Shown: positions 11,875 to 21,348 of the stretch, piece after piece
Layout of the letters: every line of letters starts with the position of its first letter
Numbering within the stretch: the first letter of the stretch is position 1
NCBI GenBank assembly: GCA_028285035.1
Contig: JANQQF010000018.1
Span: forward strand, 1-46,492
Direction: 5' to 3'
Length of the DNA stretch: 46,492 nt
DNA from: Phycisphaerae bacterium
GTDB taxonomy: Bacteria; Chloroflexota; Anaerolineae; 4572-78; J111
Translations under genes and position numbers: made by a program
The notes under the pieces: model-generated
Told to the model about the DNA's origin: nothing
Database searches by the model: none
What the model saw: only the letters and a program-made list of their open reading frames with translations

Positions 11875-13814
11875 TCAACCAACGCTCCCGTTTTTGTCGG
11901 CCATAGACGATAAATTGTAATAGCCTCAGACTTTCCTTTGAAATTTTGTAATCCCAAGTCCTCGAAATTAAAGTCATGGCGCCGCTCACCCAGAGCCTCT
12001 ACCGTCTGCGCACTGACCACAACCCCGCTCTCGCTGAAGTTACGATTGTATCCTTCTAGCCGAGCCGTCGTATTCACCGTATCCCCAATAATGGTATATT
12101 GCAACCGGTCTGCCGCACCTAATCCACCAGCAGTTACAACCCCCGTGTTCACACCGATACCCATTCGGAAGGTCGGCAAACCACGCATTTGCCGTTTCGC
12201 ATTGGCCTGTTCAATCGCTTCGATCATTTTAACCGCAGTTTGACAGGCAAGGTAGGCACTTTCTTGCGGCGGCAACAACTGTGGCAAAATCCCGAAAAAG
12301 GCCAGAATTGCATCACCATCAAACTTATTGACCACGCCGTTGTGAGCCGTAATAATCGGCACCAACTCACCAAAATATTCATTCAGCCAGCTCAAAATGG
12401 TGGCTGGATCTTCCTGTTCCGACATTGTTGTGAAGCCTCGCACATCGGTCATCAAGACGGTTGCAGTCGCCTTTTGTCCTTCGAGACGTAAATCACCAGT
12501 TGCAAAGGTCTGTCGCAATTGTTCACGCACTTCTGGCGATACGGTACGGCCTAATAAATCACGGTAAATGGAACCCTCTTTTAGGCCATCAAGCATCAAA
12601 TTGAATGCGTGTCCCAAAACAGCAATTTCATCATTACCAGCCGGGTTAACTGTTGCGTCTAAATTTCCTGCAGCCACTTGACCAGAAGCATTCACCATTT
12701 TCATTAGAGGATTGGTAATTCGATTAGCCAAATACGCCCCGATGGCAATCACTCCCAAAAAGGCAACCGTAACCAACACAAAAATTTGCAACAAGCGCGT
12801 TTGGCTAGGTTGGACTAGGAAAGATTGAGCCAAAGAGGAACCAATAACGCCCAAGTCTTCACCATTTCGTACTTCCCAAGGGCCAAGAATCTCGCTGTAA
12901 TCTACGCTCGCCACTGTAATCGAACGAATTAAACTCGCTTCATCTTGTTGGGTGAGAATCTGTTCAATATCAGTTGTCGCTGGTTTGGCTACATTCTCTT
13001 GAAACGTTGGCAAGGTTGAGGCCAGCGGTTGACCCTCAAAATCGTAGATTGTGGTATGAGCCAATGTATTTTGGCGGATTTGGCGAACTAAAGTATCCAA
13101 GGATTTGCCAACTAAAATTGTGCCAACTTGCTCTCCATTTTCGCCAAAAACCGGCCCAGCGACATAGAAAAAGTTTCCCCAAGGTGCCTGCACTAAGCCA
13201 GCAAATTTATCACGCCCCTCATCAACCTGCTGAGCCAAAACTCGCTCCACAAAGCCCCATTCAATAAATAAATCGTCTCCCCTCGAAAAAGAGTAATCTT
13301 CTAAATTTCCACCAGGGCGATGTCGCATCGACAGAACGCTAATCCCATTATTATCTAAGATTTCAACACTTTCCTCGGCATAATTGATAGCAACAGGCAG
13401 GCCTAACTCCCGAAGAGTCTCTGCATCTTGATTAGCCACCGCCGCTGCAAAGCCTTGTGTATTTGATAAAAGCCGCAGCGTTTCCAAAAGTTCCGATTCC
13501 TCTTGAACCATCCAATCAGAGGTAATCTTCCCCATCTCAATAACCTGATTAGTAAACCGTTCCTCAATAGTATCCAGGACAACCTGACTAATCAGAAACG
13601 CCGCAATCAAGGCCAGAATGAGGGCCAGAATAGCATATGGAAAAACAATCTTAGCCCGAACAGTCATTCCGACCGGAGGCAAATGATTTTGGAATTCAGC
13701 TTCATCTATAGCATTATTTTGGGCTTGGTTGATTAACTGGTCAGTAGGTTGATCATTAGGAGCAGCTTGAGATGTGCTCTTTTTGTAGTTAACTGTAAAA
13801 GCTTCGTGTGACAT
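11871..13814 (-). CDS. Membrane class III adenylate/guanylate cyclase with HAMP
   Basis: 647 residues. It probably makes cAMP (or cGMP) in response to an outside signal. Order: cytosolic tail, TM1 (56-80), extracytoplasmic sensor of about 260 residues resembling a double Cache fold (with VLAQQVDEGRDKFAGL and VAGPVFGENGEQVGTILVG), TM2 (341-363), HAMP (about 363-415), cyclase domain (450-640). Catalytic metal residues are D457 (MTDVRGF) and D501 (KFDGDA). Transition-state residues N581 and R585 lie in GDTVNTTARLE. K497 and D578 favour adenine. All needed residues are present, so a homodimer could be active. First gene of its operon; AAGGTGG lies before the ATG. Confidence 0.93.
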   Translation of the reverse strand: MSHEAFTVNYKKSTSQAAPNDQPTDQLINQAQNNAIDEAEFQNHLPPVGMTVRAKIVFPYAILALILALIAAFLISQVVLDTIEERFTNQVIEMGKITSDWMVQEESELLETLRLLSNTQGFAAAVANQDAETLRELGLPVAINYAEESVEILDNNGISVLSMRHRPGGNLEDYSFSRGDDLFIEWGFVERVLAQQVDEGRDKFAGLVQAPWGNFFYVAGPVFGENGEQVGTILVGKSLDTLVRQIRQNTLAHTTIYDFEGQPLASTLPTFQENVAKPATTDIEQILTQQDEASLIRSITVASVDYSEILGPWEVRNGEDLGVIGSSLAQSFLVQPSQTRLLQIFVLVTVAFLGVIAIGAYLANRITNPLMKMVNASGQVAAGNLDATVNPAGNDEIAVLGHAFNLMLDGLKEGSIYRDLLGRTVSPEVREQLRQTFATGDLRLEGQKATATVLMTDVRGFTTMSEQEDPATILSWLNEYFGELVPIITAHNGVVNKFDGDAILAFFGILPQLLPPQESAYLACQTAVKMIEAIEQANAKRQMRGLPTFRMGIGVNTGVVTAGGLGAADRLQYTIIGDTVNTTARLEGYNRNFSESGVVVSAQTVEALGERRHDFNFEDLGLQNFKGKSEAITIYRLWPTKTGALVE

Positions 13815-14122
13815 CTCCCACCTTAATCATATTTTAAAAATACTCGTGGTCTTACTTTGATATTGGCTTGCGCAAAAATTCACAGGGATATAAAAACATC
13901 ATATCATAGCTTTGTTGGAAATCGGTTGGTTATGACCCAAATAGACTATAGAATCAGGGCTCAGGTCACTTTTTTGCTAAAATTTTAAGAGTGTTAAGCG
14001 GGATGCATTTTTATTTTAAGAGAGAGGATTTTATACTATGCCCAGATGTAAGTATTTAGTCATAAATCGAAGAGATGAGAGATTGGTATAAACAAAGACA
14101 ATCTCTGAAACAGGAGTTTTAA
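13815..14122. other. Divergent intergenic region, cyclase and Nudix promoters
   Basis: 308 bp between the divergent cyclase and Nudix genes, without an ORF worth calling. A possible plus-strand promoter is TTGGTT (13926-13931), 17 bp, TAGAAT (13949-13954). A/T-rich segments with TATGAT on the minus strand near 13900-13915 could serve the cyclase, but no good -35 box goes with them. Confidence 0.35.
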
Positions 14123-14611
14123 ATGCCATACACACCCATTCTTGCAACGTTGGGGTATGTTTTATCGCCTGATGGAAAGCAGGCCTTGCTTATCCATCGA
14201 AACACACGTCAGGACGACCATCACCTTGGCAAATATAATGGTTTGGGAGGGAAGCTTGACCCCGATGAGGATATCGTGGCCGGGATCAAGCGAGAGATTC
14301 AGGAGGAAGCAGGCATCGAGTGCCACGATGTTGTGTTACGAGGTACAATTAGTTGGCCAGGATTCGGTAAGAATGGTGAGGATTGGTTTGGTTTTATCTT
14401 TGTCATTCATCACTTTGAGGGCACCGTCTTATCCGAAAATCCAGAAGGCACCCTATCCTGGGTACCCATTGACCAGATTCTCGATTTACCCTTGTGGGAC
14501 GGAGACCGCTATTTTATTCCGTTGGTTTTCAGTGATGATCCAAGACAATTTCACGGGGTGATGCCCTATGAAAAAGGAAAGCCGACAGGTTGGAGCTATA
14601 GTTTGATTTAG
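14123..14611 (+). CDS. Nudix hydrolase, MutT/MTH1-like
   Basis: 162 residues. Probable 8-oxo-dGTP or related nucleotide diphosphatase that cleans the nucleotide pool. The Nudix box is complete, running from G43 through E49 to R57-E58, E61-E62 and G64 (GKLDPDE then REIQEEAGI). The block YNGLGGKLDPDED is typical of the MTH1-like branch. The ATG follows AGGAG at 7 nt. It is a single gene flanked by divergent and convergent neighbours. The exact substrate cannot be read from sequence. Confidence 0.9.
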   Translation: MPYTPILATLGYVLSPDGKQALLIHRNTRQDDHHLGKYNGLGGKLDPDEDIVAGIKREIQEEAGIECHDVVLRGTISWPGFGKNGEDWFGFIFVIHHFEGTVLSENPEGTLSWVPIDQILDLPLWDGDRYFIPLVFSDDPRQFHGVMPYEKGKPTGWSYSLI

Positions 14612-14633
14612 GCAAATGAAATTCAGTTTGATA

Positions 14634-14726
14634 TGTCATTTCGATGAGCGTAGCGAAGAGAAATCCTCCCAGATCGTGTTTTATAACCAAAATTTGCAGG
14701 GATTCTTCCCTTCGTTCAGAATGACA
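14634..14726. repeat. Palindromic dispersed repeat, MITE- or REP-like
   Basis: 93 bp with imperfect terminal inverted arms. TGTCATTTCGATGAGCG at the left matches the complement of the right end, which reads TTCGTTCAGAATGACA. The inner parts GAGAAATCC and GGGATTCTTC also pair. This TGTCATTTCGA...TGACA type is widespread in Chloroflexota and other bacteria as a non-coding dispersed repeat (general knowledge). It sits between two convergent genes (ends 14611 and 14737) and could act as a bidirectional terminator. Confidence 0.75.
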
Positions 14727-14736
14727 TCCCTACCCC

Positions 14737-16212
14737 CTACTGTTGCAACCAAATATTTCGCACCTGAAAATCATCCCACACAAATTCATCGTGCTGAGCA
14801 TCAGGTAACAAACGAACCGTTGTAATTGTTAGCTCATTGTAGCCTTCTCGCAGTAAGTCGGCAGGCACTGTTCGTCGTACGGTCAACCATCGCCGGGTGA
14901 AATCCTGCTGGGGTAAATCGGGATTAAGGGGTACGCCATTAATAGCCATCGTTGCCCCCAATTCATTCTGCTGCATCAACTCCAAATTCAATTGCCAATC
15001 AGCGTCGGTTACATCAGATACATAAAAACCACCTGTCCAACTCAAGCTCGGCTTGCGACCACCAAACAGCGGCCACCATGGCGGTTGCAAGTCGGTGTCC
15101 CCCAGATGAATGACTGCATCACGGGCTAAAATCGTGACCTCATCCTCATCATTCACCTTTGGCTCAATACCCCGCTGCTCCCGGCTGGGAATAGCCTCTC
15201 GCCACGCTTCATAGACCGGACGCGGTTGCCCGTCAAAATCGAGCATGCTGTACCCACCAAAAGGATCATCAGGCGTGGGCACCGATAAATTCCAAACGGT
15301 GATTAACTCCACCCACGGCCAATCCCGCTGGATGATCTCAATCGCCTCGATCAAATAATCAGACTGCTGCTGCAAATTGACCTCAATATCGGCCTGCTCT
15401 GGTGGCGGCGCAATGGTCCAGCCCATCTCGGTAATCCATACAGGTTTATCTTCATCCCCGTACTCCACCATAATCGCCCGTATCTCAGCCAGCCGCACAA
15501 ACGCAGGATGCTGATTGTCCGCCTCAGGGGCATCAGGGGCTTGACCAAAGCTGTAGGGGTGGGCAGACAAGACATCGAAATAGTCCGCCGCCCCGGCTTC
15601 ATACATCGCCCGCAAGAAAAGGCGATCGTCATACCCGTGCTGGTCGTTGTTATTAGTCGGGGCTAAGCCCCCCGCAACTACCAAGGCATCGGGATCACTG
15701 ACTTTGACTGCCTCATAGCCGACCTCCAACAGTTCAGTGAAGGCAACTGGGTCAGGCCGTTCTCCCCCCCACTCAATGGCCAAGTTGGGTTCATTCCAGA
15801 TGATGTAGCCCTTCACTCTTCCTTTATAACGAGCCACCACTCGCTCGACATAATCTTCATAATCCTCCAACTTCTCCGGCGGCGCATTCACACTCAAATC
15901 CACCGAACTAGCCCAAGCGGGATGCTGATCCAACCGCACAATCACCTCAAAACCATAATACTCCGCCCCGGCCATAAACCGATCCGTCGCCTCCCAATGA
16001 AACTGGTTCTGCGTTGGCTCCACCTCTCGCCACGGAAAGACTTGTACGAGGGTGTCGAATTCAGCCTGCTGGGCCAAGGTCAGCATTGTATCATCAGGGT
16101 CTAGCGTGTGGACAGCAAAACGCACCAGTGACGATGTTGCAGTCGATTGGTATCCTGATGCAGCTAGGATAATAAAGGCGAAAGTAAGCCATAAAAATTT
16201 ATTTTTTAACAC
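14737..16212 (-). CDS. Secreted TIM-barrel glycoside hydrolase (clan A type)
   Basis: 491 residues. The start is GTG. An N-terminal signal sequence (about 1-28) has no lipobox Cys, so the protein is probably secreted or held by its N-terminus. The barrel (about 30-345) has the acid/base Glu in IIWNEPN (E141) and a nucleophile Glu in WITEMGW (E262). This is the spacing and context of clan GH-A families such as GH5 or GH39. A C-terminal beta domain (about 365-491) looks carbohydrate-binding or structural. It is the last gene of the ECF-sigma operon and ends in the palindromic repeat. The sugar substrate is not deducible. Confidence 0.85.
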   Translation of the reverse strand: MLKNKFLWLTFAFIILAASGYQSTATSSLVRFAVHTLDPDDTMLTLAQQAEFDTLVQVFPWREVEPTQNQFHWEATDRFMAGAEYYGFEVIVRLDQHPAWASSVDLSVNAPPEKLEDYEDYVERVVARYKGRVKGYIIWNEPNLAIEWGGERPDPVAFTELLEVGYEAVKVSDPDALVVAGGLAPTNNNDQHGYDDRLFLRAMYEAGAADYFDVLSAHPYSFGQAPDAPEADNQHPAFVRLAEIRAIMVEYGDEDKPVWITEMGWTIAPPPEQADIEVNLQQQSDYLIEAIEIIQRDWPWVELITVWNLSVPTPDDPFGGYSMLDFDGQPRPVYEAWREAIPSREQRGIEPKVNDEDEVTILARDAVIHLGDTDLQPPWWPLFGGRKPSLSWTGGFYVSDVTDADWQLNLELMQQNELGATMAINGVPLNPDLPQQDFTRRWLTVRRTVPADLLREGYNELTITTVRLLPDAQHDEFVWDDFQVRNIWLQQ

Positions 16213-16255
16213 AAGTTTTTCTCTATTCCCTATTTTATGGATTCCAATTCATTAG

Positions 16256-18208
16256 CTACTCAACCACCCCCTGCCAAACCCCACTCGGCCCAGCAATGAA
16301 CAATGCACCATCAGGTCCCCAGGTCATTTCCTCAATCACTGTGGCCTCAGCCTCAATCGGACCAATTGGTTGCCACGATTCACCACCATCTAGCGATTGA
16401 TAAACGCCCGCATAGGCCGTGCCCGCAAACAAACGATTGCTATCACTAGGATCAGCGAGGAGTGCCGTCACCGAAATATCGACTAGGCCGCAGCCCCAGC
16501 CTTGCTCGCAGCCCTCAATCGTTTCGCCTCGATCTTGGCTATGATAAACGCCACGAGTCGCGCCGATATATAGGTGTGGGCCGTCATAGGACACGAGCAA
16601 GGAGAGCATCGTTTCATCAATGATGGCATCGCCAACGATGTCCCAACGGGCATTGCCTTGGGTGCGATACAAGCCCCACTCAGCGCCGACATACACGGTT
16701 GGCTCTGGGCTTGTGTTGCCAATTACTAGACTGACCGTTTCCAGCGTTTTGCCAAACCCCTCCCAGCGGGCCAGCCACGTTCGGCCTCCATCCCAACTTT
16801 CATAGGCTCGTTCCCACGCAGCCAGCATAAATAAATGCTCAGAATTGGTAGGATCGACGGCCAAATTTGTGATGCCCAACGCCGAAGCTGAAACCTGTTC
16901 CCAAGTCAGCCCACCATCAACACTTCGATACAAACCATTGCCTGATGTACCTGCATAGATGACAGCCGGATTATTCGGGTCGGACCGCAACACATTGACC
17001 CCGCCCTGCGGCAAATTCGGGGCGGCATTGAGCCACTGTTGTGCTGCATCATCCCAGCGAAAGATACCCGTTCGGGTACCGATGAAAAGGCCTGTCTCGG
17101 TTGAGAGTAGCGTACGGGCATTGGGTGTGCCCAAATTTGGTGTCAAATCCTGCAAGCTCCGGCCTCCATCGACGCTGTCATACACCCCCGCCCAAGTGCC
17201 AGCCACCAGCCGAGGTGGCCCACTGTTTGGGTCGCGCCCTTCATCTTCAATCACGGCTAAATCAATCAAGCCCCAGACATCTAAGCCGCGCCCTTGCTCT
17301 ACCCAAGTGTCACCTTGATCCTGACTAACATAGAGTTGGCTTTGCCCTGTCCCCGAAACAAGGGTACCGTCAGCCAGCCACAAAAGAGACACAAGTTGCT
17401 GCCAGCCCCATTCCTCGGTTGCCGACAGGGTATGCCACGACTGCCCCCCGTCCGTTGTCCGAACCAATCGTTCCCGCAAGCTAGCCACCGCCATTTTTGG
17501 GGTGGCTGGATTGATGACCATATTCGGGGCATATTCACCTGCATAGCTCTGCTGCCACGTTTCACCACCATCTTGACTGGCAAAAATACCCTTTTTTGAG
17601 GTTCCGGCATAAATACATTGACCATCTGGCGAGACAGCTAAAGAGAGCGTTGCAGTGGGCACGTCAGACGTCTGGTCAAACGCGAGGGCTTCCCACGCTT
17701 CTGTTGTCTCATTGCGTTGAACATAAATTTCTCCCCAATCACCACCGACAAAAAGATCACCAGCCTCATTTTTGGCCAGAGCAAATGCTGAGGTCTCCGG
17801 GATTCCGGAGACTTTTGCCCAACCAGATTGTCCATCCGGACTAACATATAGCCCATCGCGAGTGGCCGCATAAATCCGGGTTTCACCAGCCGCTTCGTGT
17901 GGCAATATATCGAAAACCGGATTGTCATCCCATCTAGTCAGGCTCTCATCCCAGCTACGCCCACCATCCTCACTCATCACCAGACCACCAGAGCCATAAT
18001 ATCCCGCCCACATTCGGTCAGAATTACGTGGGTCAATCGCCACCGAAGTCACAATAACCTGATGAGTCAAGCCAGCTTCAGCTCGCTGCCATTGCCATTC
18101 AGATTGCTCGATTTGAGTTTCTTGACAGCTAATAAGAATCAATAAACATCCAAACAATAGATAAAATCTCGAAAGCCAGGTCGAATAAAAAGAGTATTGA
18201 TCAATCAC
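16256..18208 (-). CDS. BNR/Asp-box beta-propeller lipoprotein
   Basis: 650 residues. The start is GTG, with AAAGGAT upstream. A lipoprotein signal ends at LISC (Cys28). The rest is built from repeated Asp-box units (S-x-D-G-G-x-x-W) such as SEDGGRSWDE, SQDGGETWQQ, SVDGGLTWEQ and SLDGGESWQP. I count nine, some degenerate. This is the architecture of Ycf48/sortilin-like propellers. Such proteins bind protein or glycan partners; sialidase residues are not evident. It is 14 bp from the Rieske gene upstream and 43 bp from the glycosidase downstream, so co-transcribed. Confidence 0.87.
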   Translation of the reverse strand: MIDQYSFYSTWLSRFYLLFGCLLILISCQETQIEQSEWQWQRAEAGLTHQVIVTSVAIDPRNSDRMWAGYYGSGGLVMSEDGGRSWDESLTRWDDNPVFDILPHEAAGETRIYAATRDGLYVSPDGQSGWAKVSGIPETSAFALAKNEAGDLFVGGDWGEIYVQRNETTEAWEALAFDQTSDVPTATLSLAVSPDGQCIYAGTSKKGIFASQDGGETWQQSYAGEYAPNMVINPATPKMAVASLRERLVRTTDGGQSWHTLSATEEWGWQQLVSLLWLADGTLVSGTGQSQLYVSQDQGDTWVEQGRGLDVWGLIDLAVIEDEGRDPNSGPPRLVAGTWAGVYDSVDGGRSLQDLTPNLGTPNARTLLSTETGLFIGTRTGIFRWDDAAQQWLNAAPNLPQGGVNVLRSDPNNPAVIYAGTSGNGLYRSVDGGLTWEQVSASALGITNLAVDPTNSEHLFMLAAWERAYESWDGGRTWLARWEGFGKTLETVSLVIGNTSPEPTVYVGAEWGLYRTQGNARWDIVGDAIIDETMLSLLVSYDGPHLYIGATRGVYHSQDRGETIEGCEQGWGCGLVDISVTALLADPSDSNRLFAGTAYAGVYQSLDGGESWQPIGPIEAEATVIEEMTWGPDGALFIAGPSGVWQGVVE

Positions 18209-18222
18209 AGCTAATCCTTTAG

Positions 18223-18795
18223 TTATTCTACAGATATATTAGAGCCAAGAATTCGGACACCCGTATCAACAGAAATTTTATCGCCATCTTTAACAGTTAG
18301 CGGTTCTCCTTTTTCGCTAACACGAACCGAGCCATCAGGTGCCTCAGCAATAAGTTTGAACCGATCCAAACTACGTCGGGCTGGGCCTTTAATATATTCA
18401 CCTGTTATTTCGAATCGAGAACCGTGACAGGGGCATTCAAATCTTGTTTCATCTGATCGCCATTCATACAAACAACCAAGATGGGTACATACTTTATACA
18501 AAGCCAAGACACCTTTTTGTTGTTGACCATCTACTTCGACATCAACATTGACTAACCAAAATTTACCATCGCTATAAGGAACTGGATCTGTATTTGGCTC
18601 TGGTATTACATCTGATGCATCACCTAAGGGGTATACTCCGCCAAAATCGCCTGCCCCAAAATTTGGAAAGGCAAACCATAGGCTTGCCCCTACACTCTCT
18701 ACAGCAAATAGGGCAATTGAGGCTAACCACGCATAATTGAGAAACTCTCGACGTGATAGGGTGTTGTCAGCTATATCCAATGCATTATGTACCAT
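18223..18795 (-). CDS. Rieske 2Fe-2S protein with Tat-type anchor
   Basis: 190 residues. A twin-arginine motif SRREFL (14-19) is followed by a membrane segment (about 22-42). The iron-sulfur ligands are in CTHLGC (C103, H105) and CPCHGS (C121, H124), with C108 and C123 placed for the stabilising disulfide. This matches the subunit of bc1/b6f-type complexes. No cytochrome b gene is nearby. It sits between two propeller genes, so it may serve a separate extracytoplasmic redox function. GGAAGGTG precedes the ATG. Confidence 0.93.
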   Translation of the reverse strand: MVHNALDIADNTLSRREFLNYAWLASIALFAVESVGASLWFAFPNFGAGDFGGVYPLGDASDVIPEPNTDPVPYSDGKFWLVNVDVEVDGQQQKGVLALYKVCTHLGCLYEWRSDETRFECPCHGSRFEITGEYIKGPARRSLDRFKLIAEAPDGSVRVSEKGEPLTVKDGDKISVDTGVRILGSNISVE

Positions 18796-18826
18796 ATTTT
18801 CACCTTCCAGGTATCATAAGTTTTCT

Positions 18827-20782
18827 TTAATCACATTCCCGATGACACAACCAATCGGCATTAATGGTCAACACGTCAGGGCTGCGTAGCTCAATCTTCA
18901 CACTCTCAGATAAACGGGACAGATCTGAACACGTCGGATCAAATGTCTCGCCCGCCGCAACACATTCGTCGCGAACGATGGTCAACCACCACCAGCCTAC
19001 ATTCTGTTCAATATTGGAAATCGTTATCGACCAAGTCCCAGCCTCGGCCTCGGGCTGCTCCTGATTAGGCCCGCTGGGGGTAGAAATTAGGGACACGGTA
19101 TCATTTTCCGCCCGAATGGTGATGCCATCAACCGGATTGCCGGCCCCATCAACAATACGTCCGTAAAATCGAATCTCATCTCCAGGCTCATCCACATACC
19201 AAGCACCCGGCGTGAATTGAAAATCCTGTTGCGCTGATGAAATAATATCTGACGCCACAACCGGGTTGGATAAATCAGCCCCACTCGTCGGCCCAACCAG
19301 AGCCTGATTTTGCACCTGATATAAAGTCCCTTTGCCATCAACCAGATAAACATATTGGGCATTTTCGCCTGACGTTAGGTTATTAAATTCGATTGCAATG
19401 GGCGTTGTATAAATCTGCTCCTCAGTCTCAAATCGACCACGTTCTAGTCCGGTCAAGGGATCAAGCGCGTGCAGATAGCCGCTCCCACTGGGGGCGTAAA
19501 TCAAATCGTGCGCAAAAATGGCCGAACCCCGCACACTATTTCCAATTTTGACTTGCCATACTTCTTCGCCTGTTTGGGCATTGAGCGCATAAAGGTTACC
19601 CCCAAACCCGCTAAAATAAATCAACCCTCTAGCATAGGTTGGCGTTGCCACCGAGATATCATTCTCTGGCACGTATCGCCACAGCTCTTCCCCAGTTTGC
19701 ACATCAACCGCATAGAATGTTTTATCGTTGCCGCCAAAATAAACGGTATCCTCAACAACCAGCGGTGAAGCAACCAGCCAATCGTTCGTCTTAAATCGCC
19801 ATACTTCTTGCCTGGTCTCAACATCAAAGGCATACAAGTTCCAATCCTGTGAACTGACAAGCACTCTATTTTGGGCAATCACTGGGGCCGACTCAATGAG
19901 ACCATCGAGAGAAACCTGCCACTGTGGCTGGCCCGTTTCAATATTGAGCGCAGACAAGATTGTTCCACTGCCGACAAAGATTGTGCCATTCCCTAGCATC
20001 GGCGAGACATATGCTGCTGCTCCACTGTTGAAATGCCACGTTTCCTGACCGGTTTCGGCATCAATGGCATAAACGTCGCCAACGGTGTTGCCCACGTAAA
20101 CTGTACCACCCACAACAGTTGGGGTTACCTCGATGCTACTATCGGTTGCAAATTGCCATTGCGTTTCCCCATTTTGCATATCAAGGGCGTACAAATTCCC
20201 GTCATTACTGCCAACATATAGCCAGCCGCCTGAAATCGCTGGGGCTGAACTGAACCCACCCTCGGCTCGCTGTTGCCATTGCGATATCAATTGGGAAGAT
20301 ACAGACTGCTCAGGTAAGGCAATCGACGTTGCAATTGATCGTGCATTCAAATCTACCCACCAGCGACTCATTTGGATAGGAAACTCAGAAGCAGCCGGAA
20401 CAAAGAAAAGGGTAGCTGCAAAAATGAGAAGCACAGCTAACAGAGGCGCGCCCCATACTAAAGCATTTCGCCGCCTTGGCACTCGAAGATCTGACGGCTG
20501 ACGTCTCTTCCAGACATTCTGTAATTCCCCAATCAATCCAGGCACTTCAACGGTCTTCGTCAATGAGGACTCTTCACTATTATCGGACTGGGTGAGGAGT
20601 TTGCGCCGCAATTTATGACGAACTCGGCTGTCCCGGCTAAAGTCCGTTGTCGCCAATTGCTGAGCCAGGGCCATCAACTCATCATCTTCGGCAGACGGCT
20701 TGCCGCGATCAGCAACACCTGTCTGCTGGAGCAATTGATCAACTTTATGGCTAAATTGATCTGCTTTATCTCGTTTGTTCAT
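18827..20782 (-). CDS. PQQ-type beta-propeller protein with possible anti-sigma N-terminus
   Basis: 651 residues. The cytosolic N-terminus (1-105) has charged helices, including DFSRDSRVRHKLRRKLL. One membrane segment (about 107-130) follows. Outside is a PQQ-like beta-propeller (about 170-480), with repeats such as DGNLYALDMQNGE and VGDVYAIDAETGQETW, and a C-terminal Ig-like domain. The ATG overlaps the sigma stop (ATGA). Because ECF factors are usually followed by their membrane anti-sigma factor, the N-terminus may hold the sigma. No zinc anti-sigma motif is visible, so this is inference. Confidence 0.82.
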   Translation of the reverse strand: MNKRDKADQFSHKVDQLLQQTGVADRGKPSAEDDELMALAQQLATTDFSRDSRVRHKLRRKLLTQSDNSEESSLTKTVEVPGLIGELQNVWKRRQPSDLRVPRRRNALVWGAPLLAVLLIFAATLFFVPAASEFPIQMSRWWVDLNARSIATSIALPEQSVSSQLISQWQQRAEGGFSSAPAISGGWLYVGSNDGNLYALDMQNGETQWQFATDSSIEVTPTVVGGTVYVGNTVGDVYAIDAETGQETWHFNSGAAAYVSPMLGNGTIFVGSGTILSALNIETGQPQWQVSLDGLIESAPVIAQNRVLVSSQDWNLYAFDVETRQEVWRFKTNDWLVASPLVVEDTVYFGGNDKTFYAVDVQTGEELWRYVPENDISVATPTYARGLIYFSGFGGNLYALNAQTGEEVWQVKIGNSVRGSAIFAHDLIYAPSGSGYLHALDPLTGLERGRFETEEQIYTTPIAIEFNNLTSGENAQYVYLVDGKGTLYQVQNQALVGPTSGADLSNPVVASDIISSAQQDFQFTPGAWYVDEPGDEIRFYGRIVDGAGNPVDGITIRAENDTVSLISTPSGPNQEQPEAEAGTWSITISNIEQNVGWWWLTIVRDECVAAGETFDPTCSDLSRLSESVKIELRSPDVLTINADWLCHRECD

Positions 20783-21348
20783 TGCCCTACCCCTTGCCCT
20801 TCCAATTCAGTCCGCAACTTCCGCATCGCCCGATGCAAAATAATGGCCACATTCCCCTCTTTCAGCCCCGTCAGCTCCGCAATCCGCCGATTGGTCAATC
20901 CACCCGCAAATTTCAGCCCGATCAAATCCCGATCCCGTTTGCTCAAACGAGCCACTGCGGCAAGCAATTGGCTACGGGTCTCTTGATCAGCCACGACGTC
21001 GCTGGGGTGTGGATCACTACTAGCCCACTCAGATACAAAATCGAGGGAGAGCCAGCGTTGTCGCTGATGTTTGCGTAAGAAATCATTGACCGTATTTCGG
21101 GCAATGGTAAAAAGCCAGGCCGCAAACGGTCCTTTCTCGGCATCATATTGCTCAATCCGGCTCAAGGCCCGTTCAAAGACTTGCGCTGTCAAATCATCGG
21201 TTGTCGTTGCCTCTTGCACTCGATAGCGAATATAGTTGTAAATACGCGGAAAGTAATGGTCGTAAACATCCGCAAAGGCCGAAACATCGGACACCGATTG
21301 TTTCAGCAAAGCTATTTCGCTGGGCAGGGCCATACCCGCATTCTCCAT
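20779..21348 (-). CDS. ECF-family RNA polymerase sigma factor
   Basis: 189 residues. Region 2 (about 20-95) includes FADVYDHYFPRIYNYIRYRV and the DDLTAQVFERAL helix. Region 4 (about 130-185) ends with a helix-turn-helix, LTNRRIAELTGLKEGNVAII. There is no region 3, as expected for ECF factors. The ATG at 21348 follows AAGGA at 7 nt. A second ATG five codons on also has GGAG at 9 nt, so the start is uncertain by five residues. It heads the operon with the PQQ, Rieske, BNR and glycosidase genes and probably controls it. Confidence 0.92.
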   Translation of the reverse strand: MENAGMALPSEIALLKQSVSDVSAFADVYDHYFPRIYNYIRYRVQEATTTDDLTAQVFERALSRIEQYDAEKGPFAAWLFTIARNTVNDFLRKHQRQRWLSLDFVSEWASSDPHPSDVVADQETRSQLLAAVARLSKRDRDLIGLKFAGGLTNRRIAELTGLKEGNVAIILHRAMRKLRTELEGQGVGQ

